From NCBI GenBank assembly GCA_016926805.1, contig JAFGNV010000208.1:1-39447 (forward strand): a DNA stretch of 39,447 nucleotides. Reading direction: 5' to 3'. Position 1 is the first letter of the stretch, and each line of letters begins with the position of its first letter. Below are positions 35,401 to 39,447 of the stretch, piece by piece. The position numbers and the translations under genes were made by a program. This DNA is from Anaerolineae bacterium. Lineage in GTDB: Bacteria; Chloroflexota; Anaerolineae; 4572-78; J111. The notes below the pieces were generated by a model. The model was not told the DNA's origin. It searched no databases and saw only the letters and a list, made by a program, of their open reading frames with translations.

Positions 35401-37732
35401 GCGCAATCCGTGGCACAAAGGTCCACACCCCGTACCCGTTGGGTTGGCAGTTGCTCACAACATTGCCCTCTAACAGGTCGGCGCTGCCGCCGGAGTCGCC
35501 AGCGTTATCGGTATGAACACCGCTGCTCGAGTTGGTGACCACATTGTATAAAAACTGAGTACCACGGGAGTGATTGGCCACAATGCCATCATTGGCATCA
35601 GAAACCTGGTTATAGGCAATGGTGCCTACGCCATTCCAGTTCATAATGGCAATAGACTGAACCTCGCCTTGTACGTTTTGCACGGTATTATGGTGGAAGT
35701 TAAAGGTACCGCCACTGGCAGCATAAAGACCCCGCAGGTAAATATTGCGAATAGTGGTACTGTAGACTTCAAGATTGTCGAATATACCCAAAAGATAATT
35801 GGGGAGAATGCCGTTCCGGGCCTCAACATCCACTCCGTTGCTCAACACGCCACTGGTGAGAGCAGGATTGTTGCCGTCCACCGTCAGGTTATAGATGGTG
35901 ACATTATTCGCCTCCACCAGAATTACATTACTGGCCTGCGGTGAACCCCCGTTACAAATTGACCCGGCGCCACCAAAACGACAATCCGGGTTGATCAAGG
36001 CCGGATAAATGATGGTATTGCCCGGCCCTTCGCCGGTCAAGGTAATTTCCTTGGTGATGACCACGTTTTCGGTGTAAGTGCCTGTTGTTGCCAGCAGGGT
36101 ATGGCCGTTGAGGGTGTCGGCGGCATCCACGGCATTTTGAATCGTCACAAACCAACGGGCGGTATCCAGATTTACCACCCGCCCAAAAACAACCTGAGTG
36201 GTATCACTAATTCCATTAGGCGTGGTTACGGTGATATAGGCAGTTCCGGCCACAGTCGAGGTTAAAGTGTTAGTCGCTACCCCCACCGAATCCGTATTGA
36301 CCACCATGGTCTGCCCATCGCCGGTCCAGTTGCCCAGACTGGTGGTAAAGGTTAAGGGCAAACCAGGGACCGGCGAGCCAAAGGTATCACTGACCACCGC
36401 CGTTACCAGGGTACTGGAGATGCCGTTGGCAAAGGTATTGGTGGGATTGGCCGTGACCGTAATCGAGGCGGGTAGCAGGACGGTGATTGGATGCGTCACC
36501 GTTAACACGCCGCACCCGTGAAGGCTGGTGGCGGTGAGAGTGACGGTGAAAACGCCATCACTGGTGTAAACGTGGGTGGGGCTAATCGCCGTGCTGGTGC
36601 CCCCATCGCCAAAATCCCAATCAAAAGTGGCATCGCCAACCGTGGTATTGGTGAAAATAGCTGGCGCGCCAAAACCTACCGGCGAGTTGGAGATAAAATC
36701 GGGGGTAACTTTGGTCACCGTGATGGGCAATACAAACGAAACAGTCGGCACGGTGGCGTGAGATACGGTGAGATGGTTGGTCAGCGTGACGCCATTACTC
36801 AGGCTATACGGTACCGACACCACCGCGGTCCGCGTCACCAGGGTGGTGCCATTACCCCACAAGCTATCCAGGGGGCTGGTCATCGTCCAGGTAATGGTAT
36901 CGGCCGAGGTTACGGGAGAATTGGAGGCATAGACCAAACTCACCTGGGACGGCAGTTTATCGACCTCTGTATAAGGTGTGGTGATAGAATCAAATGGATC
37001 CGGGCCAACGTTAGACACCACCGTGGTGTAGGTTAGCAAAGACCCGGCGCAAACGGGCGAACTGGAGGGATATTTGGCCAGACTGAATTCTGGGGCTTCG
37101 ATGATAGTGGTGACAATGGGGCTGGCTGCAAGGCCGATGGGCGTGGACAGGTAAGCGGTGTTGGTGATGATGGTGCCGTTAGGTACAAGGGGGTCTACCT
37201 GCACAATAAAAGTTCCCACCGTAATCAAGCCGGTGCCGGTAAGGGGACCACCGAGATTACGGAAAAGTCCTTCTTGACCCACGTTGCCATGCCACCAGGG
37301 TGATGAGGCGGCTCCGGAAAAATAGGTTGTATCGACCGGTGCCACATCGGTGATGAGTACTGTGCCGGTCAGCCAGGTAGTGGGGTCGGTTTTTTCAAGA
37401 ACAATCGGATACAAAACAGAGTCGCCGGGTTTGGCGGTGGCCGGTGCGGTTTTGGTGATAACATCGCTCTGAGCCAGGGCCATTTCCGGGTAAAGGGTGA
37501 ACAACGAAGCGGCATAATTCAATGTATCGGCCGGGTGGACGAAAATATCAATCGGACCGGCAGGTGGAACAATACTTCCCCGTTGATAATCAGGCTGTCC
37601 CGGCAGGGGAAACGCCTGAAGAATCAACAACGCCGACACAAACAGCGAAACGGTTATCCGCAGATACCGCCTGGCGCATGGGCCGGTTAACGTGGCTAAA
37701 GTGCGGTTTATAAAACGGTTTAGCGGCCTCAT
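26498..37732 (-). CDS. Giant secreted multi-domain protein with about 20 tandem DUF11 modules
   Basis: The product is about 3744 aa. I chose the ATG at 37732, with AGGAGG five bases upstream, over a GTG at 37738 that overlaps it. Order seen: export signal with hydrophobic ITVSLFVSALLILQAF (about 28-45); two DUF11-like modules (to about 340); a PKD domain (about 345-420, WDFGDGGTSTAISPTHVYTSDG); an Ig-like Big_1 type domain (about 420-515); a right-handed parallel beta-helix with NNxI/GNxV-type repeats (about 520-970); a second Ig-like domain (about 970-1065); then about twenty DUF11 modules of about 125 residues each (about 1070-3575; pattern LxITKxAxPxxG, GxxITYTIxVTNxG, VTHVV). The unique C-terminal part (about 3580-3744) starts after IYLPIIFKN. 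No LPXTG or C-terminal helix is present. A role in the cell surface, sheath or adhesion is inferred. The small anchored DUF11 gene lies 64 bases upstream. Confidence 0.88.
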   Translation of the reverse strand: MRPLNRFINRTLATLTGPCARRYLRITVSLFVSALLILQAFPLPGQPDYQRGSIVPPAGPIDIFVHPADTLNYAASLFTLYPEMALAQSDVITKTAPATAKPGDSVLYPIVLEKTDPTTWLTGTVLITDVAPVDTTYFSGAASSPWWHGNVGQEGLFRNLGGPLTGTGLITVGTFIVQVDPLVPNGTIITNTAYLSTPIGLAASPIVTTIIEAPEFSLAKYPSSSPVCAGSLLTYTTVVSNVGPDPFDSITTPYTEVDKLPSQVSLVYASNSPVTSADTITWTMTSPLDSLWGNGTTLVTRTAVVSVPYSLSNGVTLTNHLTVSHATVPTVSFVLPITVTKVTPDFISNSPVGFGAPAIFTNTTVGDATFDWDFGDGGTSTAISPTHVYTSDGVFTVTLTATSLHGCGVLTVTHPITVLLPASITVTANPTNTFANGISSTLVTAVVSDTFGSPVPGLPLTFTTSLGNWTGDGQTMVVNTDSVGVATNTLTSTVAGTAYITVTTPNGISDTTQVVFGRVVNLDTARWFVTIQNAVDAADTLNGHTLLATTGTYTENVVITKEITLTGEGPGNTIIYPALINPDCRFGGAGSICNGGSPQASNVILVEANNVTIYNLTVDGNNPALTSGVLSNGVDVEARNGILPNYLLGIFDNLEVYSTTIRNIYLRGLYAASGGTFNFHHNTVQNVQGEVQSIAIMNWNGVGTIAYNQVSDANDGIVANHSRGTQFLYNVVTNSSSGVHTDNAGDSGGSADLLEGNVVSNCQPNGYGVWTFVPRIAPTVRQNQVDNCAVGLAVSGASAITTATTLFVNNIVTGTAGSVGAYVTTDGFGWGPGSVTASFMGNTVTGNDTGFYLEQVGGLTYTLSTLIQSNTIQSNLVGGIEMTGTNSISVTALSNTIANNGGDGLLVSSAPVLTSAVHNNIICNNGSFEAENQAAPTLDAIGNWWGHNPPIVSGADYAGPITVNPPISFTLTAEPPVIMADGTSTSVITVAMSGGGYALPGPYTATISTDAGTLSPAQVVLTNGIADSTLTLTSTTYPVTATIVATVTVSPCGDEVATTTVRFDRPSLGLSKIDNPDPVQAGDTLTYTLVYTNQSGVPANNIWLVDTLPLSVTFSGSVPSPDDQSGNVISWNITSLPPYSTSQVMMTVTVGSPIISGTILTNTALITAPAVLTEATALVTTTIWSSHVLTITKSDNPDPVAAGTMLAYTLAYTVAGNEPAVNAVVTDAVPANTVFSSASGGVTPVGGVLTWNLGTLYPPDNGALTFTVQVASPLSDGTVLTNTAHFYDGNGGVPVTSTVTTTVVSSHTLHLVKSDAPDPVDAGTTLTYTLAYSVTGNEAAQTVTISDVVPVDTSYDSCMGGLSCNETGGVVTWTLGTLNPGDFGQLTMLVTVTTPLTNGTLLTNTGHIYDYNSGVPVLSTVTTTVSSRPNVTYTKVAEPFAGSTINLSLGSTSRITYTIIVTNSGNTDVTDLVVTDTIPANTNGSDLVWTDNFLAANGGVVSNTFVVTVNVPLADGTVITNEYQVGYAGQVFTATSPLSATNVVTHLVVSQPVVSVTKTSVPTPTTMVTPGQVIAYSFIITNSGPATATNFVLTDTVPADTTYVGGSASTGNTGIVSEVGGTITLTGTGLVTPNNVLTMSFQVTVNSPLPNGTVISNQGWYTYAEASALQPTNEVTHLVQSAVDITPTKTAVPAPGTSVSPGDRITYTITITNNGSADATNAVLTDTVPQYTQYAAGTATPGPISTDPLVWNLGAISGAGGVATATFVVQVDTPLTNALTISNSAQLDLAETVGLSTTNFVTHTVISTPSLTLNKLAVPPAGQTVVPGGIISYTITVTNSGNGPATSFRITDTVPVSTSLAGAVNTTPGFTPIIGTNVITVDGTLGAGQTMTVTFAVTISTAVTEGTVFTNTGYVSYAESSVISPTNAVTHVVLMTPVLTLTKLAEPAGPTIGPSDTITYTVVVFNNGFFDAHNVVLTDVVPAYTNYVSGSLTSTLGSTSDTGPLVVTVDPLPAGQVMTFTFQVTVTTPITGGTVISNLAQMTADYLSLVESNQVTHTVVATPDLVLEKLASPPSGADVDPGDVILYRILVTNNGGGNATNLFITDTVPISTEYVLSQLIPPFIGSETGPDPLVVTAPSLPGNGGQLEYRIVVTVTDTAPSGLVITNAAQVSSDQTVLTTTNVVSHQVGATPALTVTKTAVPASGAGVGPGAPITYTVTVTNTGFTTLTLVNLFDLLDSNTVWVSTTPTPPPLFLTESSALWASLGPNNSASLVIRVNVTSTIPAGTVITNTALAFGVGTDVVTTEPVTHVIVSPVLVITKTDNVTTVQPGDLLTYTLTISNEGNAVATGLVLTDAVPTGTTYVTGSASDGGVYSLATGEITWTISILTDSTTLTRTFAVVVDSPVPAGLESITNTVTVIDDGGGLATALDVDTVDAAPNLLIRKAPSGSTEPGAVITYTLTYTNAGNQTASGVVVSETVPLNTNFNAGVSSPGWSCADGAAAGTSCIFSGGVVTGGNTTASVTFAVTVTSPLSDGTIISNTAYVTHDDTTVITPSNTVTHVVQLRPDLTLSKLADPPSGSSVTPADPITYTIVVTNSGSGDATGVVITDALDPNVNLVDVLSSTGTISSTNPLVLSAGTVPANGGIVSYTVRVTVTTPLTNGTILLNQAQVTAVEMPTAVLSEQVTHTVVATPNLLIQKLSTTTSTVNAGGSINYAVRVINTGNGPATGVRITDTLPISTTFFSAQLLPPGVGTVPITDPVVADIPVLAGGGGMAELRFSVNIDADAPAGLVITNVAQVDSNETVVTNTNVVTHIIVAPQLALTKQADPAQGGLVNPGEMITYTLVVANVGSAVANNVVVTDTLDANVNFVDATPVQDSGPNPLVFDVGNLFGGQSVTYTVRVTVTNALAGGTVITNVAQIQSDDTAVFTTPPVTHQVAAVPVLNITKAAIPSSGTSVGPNTVITYTVVVVNNGNSAANNVLITDTLPVTGVNVITAYLSSGDPVIGTNPLTASVSNLAATNQVSLTIVVTTSTVPTDTLITNTAQTVADGLTVETSPPVTHVILASALVITKTADPPPGTAVLPGSSITYTVTITNMGSATLTNVSIFDLLDPNTALVFSNTTPPAVVSGPPILVTWPSVAPNNSVVLLMRVNVSSTVAAGTEINNSAIGDSDQTLPQGTGIITHVVATIPVTPSLTITKTAVPGSGSSVGPNTVITYTVTVVNDGTGDASNVLITDTLPVTGVNVITAYLSSGDPVIGTNPLTANVSTLAATNQVTMTIVVTTSTVPTDTLITNTAQVVADGLLVESSLPVTHVITTTVPVLPPSWTFTKSAIPGNGSLVEPGDFITYTITALNTGGLATNVVVSDTLDLANVTLVTSNTTTGTISSLNPVQVTGFDLNNGESVVLTLVVSVTGTVSGTTIDNLASVTSTETLVLPTSSVTHIISNTVIGPPSFSITKSAVPGAGTPVTQNNIITYTIVVVNSGGPATGVVLTDVIPADTAYVSGSLTSTQGTPDDSGGQMTVDVGNFPAGIMTTTFRVRVTTSATTTITNTATVDSNETAPLDSLPVVHPVQETSGPSGGIYLPIIFKNFTGSYATLEWDGAETVCDKVGDLDGGAGLVPDGRTDGVFWLGVNVGSEGPRLVSNIRLTSTQPFVWDTVAGGGPVLGVFSGGSPLNNPDGTVSGVLFNSGYVRVQLWASDDLAGTRFDPNQHTYTVIVNFSDGSSLSAQTNVWGDRPLWCP
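27781..28905 (-). repeat. Recent duplication inside the DUF11 array (759-base period)
   Basis: The region near 27901-28040 reappears near 28660-28800, an offset of 759 bases (253 codons, two modules). The two stretches agree in roughly nine bases out of ten by eye. Both encode ITDTLPVTGVNVITAYLSSG and TNPLTA followed by NLAATNQV-type text, and the module between them differs. Most other module pairs in the array are far more diverged. Confidence 0.7.
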
Positions 37733-37796
37733 CAGCACCTCCTGATAGGTCGCGACCTGAATTCTTCGCCGTCCCTGTTATTAGCGCAAGTTCCAA

Positions 37797-38594
37797 TCAT
37801 TGTCTGGGCTTGACAACAAAGAAAACTATAACCAGAACAATCATCAGTGCCCCCAACCCCAGCCAGATCATTATCTTCATTTCTGTATCTATTCCTGTTT
37901 TCTCAGGGGGCGAATTTGGGGAAGATGGGGCCGGAATTGGGGTTGGGCTTTGAACTTGCTTGGGCACAACAGCCAGCGGCGCGGTCGCAGTCGCCGCCGG
38001 GGCCATGGTTGGAATTTTTGTTGGTATCACCGTTGGCGTCTGGGTTGGCGTTTCGGTGGGCAGAGGCTGCAACGTCCGGGTGGGCGTGGGCGCAATTACC
38101 CGGGTCAACACTGGCGGGCCGCCGACCGGCTTCGCCCATCCCGCCGCCCGAACTTCATAACCATCATTCACAATCTGTCCGGCAGCGTTGGCAGCCACCG
38201 TTACCATAAGTTGCAGCGTTACTGCCTCACCGGGCAACAAGGGATTTTCGATGCGCCAAACCACCTGTTCCGGCTGACCCTGATCCGAGATGGTGGTCGT
38301 CCACCAACCCGATGGTCCACTTGCGCCAAAAACAGTGGTGCCGGTGGGGGCGGTATCCGAAACAACCACCGCTTCCAGAGGTACCTGGCCGGTATTCGTC
38401 AACGTGATGAAATAAGTGAGAGTATCGCCGGCCACCGCCAACTCGGTAGCCGCGACATTGGATATGCTCAGCGGCGGATGATCGTCAGGTGTCTGGGCGC
38501 GGACCAATGAGGAAACGGACGCCAAAACGAACAGCAAGACCATGCCGATGCCCCATTTGAATTTTTTGCCTGCTATGCCGGAGGGGGTCTTCAA
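37797..38594 (-). CDS. Small membrane-anchored DUF11-domain protein
   Basis: The protein (265 aa from the TTG at 38594) has a signal sequence (GIGMVLLFVLASVSSLVRAQ, cut probably after RAQ), one DUF11 module (LSISNVAATELAVAGDTLTYFITLTNTGQVPLEAVVVSD), a long Pro/Thr linker with TPT and PTP repeats (about 170-230), and one C-terminal membrane helix (IMIWLGLGALMIVLVIVFFVV) with a short basic tail KPRQ. The TTG is preferred to an upstream TTG at 38654, because GAGG lies nine bases before it and the signal peptide then begins normally. It lies directly upstream of the giant DUF11 gene on the same strand, so the two are probably one operon. Topology suggests the DUF11 part faces outside and could hold the giant protein at the membrane; this is inference. 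Confidence 0.78.
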   Translation of the reverse strand: MKTPSGIAGKKFKWGIGMVLLFVLASVSSLVRAQTPDDHPPLSISNVAATELAVAGDTLTYFITLTNTGQVPLEAVVVSDTAPTGTTVFGASGPSGWWTTTISDQGQPEQVVWRIENPLLPGEAVTLQLMVTVAANAAGQIVNDGYEVRAAGWAKPVGGPPVLTRVIAPTPTRTLQPLPTETPTQTPTVIPTKIPTMAPAATATAPLAVVPKQVQSPTPIPAPSSPNSPPEKTGIDTEMKIMIWLGLGALMIVLVIVFFVVKPRQ

Positions 38595-38930
38595 TGACTC
38601 AACCCTCGATAACAAGACACACAGGCAATGCGCTTTTAAAGTGCAAACCTTCAACGGTTATATTCTCTCATCTCTACCGTATTTGTTAAATAGGAATATA
38701 GGATAATACTCCTAACCATGAGGTCTAGCTCGGTTACGCAAAGTTATGGTTAAAAAGTTAGAGTTTGGTGATTTTTAAGTAAGTTAAATTCCATGATTTA
38801 AAGCGGAAAAGGAATCCCACAAGACCGGCAGGATTCCGCTTTCTTTCCCCAATAGCTAATCGATTTTAACTAAGTTGGGCCGGTCTTTTAGACCGCCCCG
38901 GTTGCCAAATTCTTGACCCGTCTGGTTGGG
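38595..38930. other. Intergenic region (336 bp) with two hairpins, no gene
   Basis: No coding frame was recognised. Two hairpins are visible: AAAGCGG...AATCC (38800-38817) with GGATTCCGCTTT (38831-38842), with a six-base bulge; and GGGCCGGTC (38877-38885) with GACCGCCC (38891-38898). Either may end transcription of the gene at 38931, which is on the minus strand, but neither is followed by a T-run on that strand. The promoter of the DUF11 operon should also lie here; an A/T-rich part near 38680-38710 is the likely place, but no convincing -35/-10 pair was found. Confidence 0.5.
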
Positions 38931-39447
38931 TTAACTTCCCTTGAGAATAAGGGGCAAAAATATATCACCCGCATTCTCTGGACCGGGATTAACATCGATC
39001 ATGTCGCCGTTGCTATCAAACAGGTGTAGCTTGGCTATGTCAATAGGAACGCCAGTGCCGTCCAAAGCCACAATCTGAGTGGTGCAGATGATCTCACTCC
39101 CCTCCACCGCACGAACCCAACCCGACCCATGTTGAATCTCTACCCCTAACGGCGTCGCTGGACTCACCAAATTCGGCCAACTCGCAATCGCTTGCGTGCT
39201 AAAACTCTTCGTCTCACTCGGGTCTACGTCACTCGTCAACGTCGCCGGTAAACCCCCAACCCCGGCAAAAAACTCCACCTTCACATTCACCGCCGTCGAC
39301 CCAATATTGGTGCAATGCACCACCGTCGCAAATTTCGACCCGCTTTCCTTGTTATACACCCCCGTGAACATGTAATACGTTTCCAGCCCATCCGGCGGAT
39401 CGTCCGCTAACCCAAACCCCCCTATCTCCCCCTGCGCAAAAACAACC
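38931..39447 (-). CDS. Exported protein ending in FLPLILK motif (5' partial)
   Basis: The frame is open to the window edge, so the start is missing. The first visible residues, VVFAQGEIGGFG, look like the end of a signal peptide with a cleavage site after FAQ. About 165 residues follow, with an all-beta character: ETYYMFTGVYNKESGSKFATVVHCTNIGSTAVNVKVEFF and a C-terminus PGPENAGDIFLPLILKGS. The ATVVHCTNIG block suggests an immunoglobulin-like extracellular fold, but I do not recognise a named family. The ending resembles IYLPIIFKN in the giant neighbour, seen here at the very C-terminus. Function is unknown. Confidence 0.7.
   Translation of the reverse strand, partial: VVFAQGEIGGFGLADDPPDGLETYYMFTGVYNKESGSKFATVVHCTNIGSTAVNVKVEFFAGVGGLPATLTSDVDPSETKSFSTQAIASWPNLVSPATPLGVEIQHGSGWVRAVEGSEIICTTQIVALDGTGVPIDIAKLHLFDSNGDMIDVNPGPENAGDIFLPLILKGS

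Noticed and set aside
26498..37732. CRISPR or direct-repeat array suggested by the recurring words in this region
   Set aside because: The repeats are protein modules of about 375 bases in one open frame, not short repeats with unique spacers.

Overview
The window looks like chromosomal DNA from a Chloroflexota bacterium, probably Anaerolineae-like. The reasons are indirect: a split complex I locus with a long NuoL, secreted proteins built from DUF11 modules, a 'YLPIIFK / FLPLILK' motif near the C-terminus of two exported proteins, and frequent TTG starts. No rRNA, tRNA, CRISPR array or insertion sequence was seen, and taxonomy is an inference from gene content only.

Layout, left to right. 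(1) 1-5102, plus strand: the 3' end of a MalG-type sugar ABC permease, a TreS-like GH13 enzyme, a sucrose-phosphate-synthase-like GT4 and a PfkB sugar kinase; together a sugar uptake and disaccharide interconversion locus. (2) 5099-7103, minus strand: a ParB/Srx-like protein with an internally duplicated module, and a phosphoribosyltransferase with its own consensus promoter and terminator. (3) 7251-15554, minus strand: nuoA-H-J-K-L-M-N, the seven membrane-arm subunits of complex I without any peripheral-arm gene. Nearly every spacer in this operon holds an inverted repeat. (4) 15820-16830, plus: a FemAB-like aminoacyltransferase. (5) 16883-23761, plus: the heat-shock operon hrcA-grpE-dnaK-dnaJ-prmA-rsmE, led by a sigma-A promoter and a perfect CIRCE operator. 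(6) 23758-25640, plus: a single-domain response regulator with its own promoter and terminator, then a RecB-family nuclease with a predicted Fe-S cluster. (7) 25689-26321, minus: a small polytopic membrane protein. (8) 26498-38594, minus: a small membrane-anchored DUF11 protein followed by a giant secreted protein of about 3744 residues (PKD, Ig-like, parallel beta-helix, about 20 tandem DUF11 modules, unique C-terminal domain). (9) 38931-39447, minus: the 3' part of another exported protein.

The most unusual signals are: the family of TAGCAAGG-based hairpins shared by the nuo and dnaK-dnaJ spacers; the nested and partly competing inverted repeats between nuoN and nuoM; an in-frame palindrome-like repeat insertion inside prmA; the large hairpin between the permease and the GH13 gene; and the architecture of the giant DUF11 protein with its small anchored partner. 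All calls were made by reading the sequence; no database search was run.
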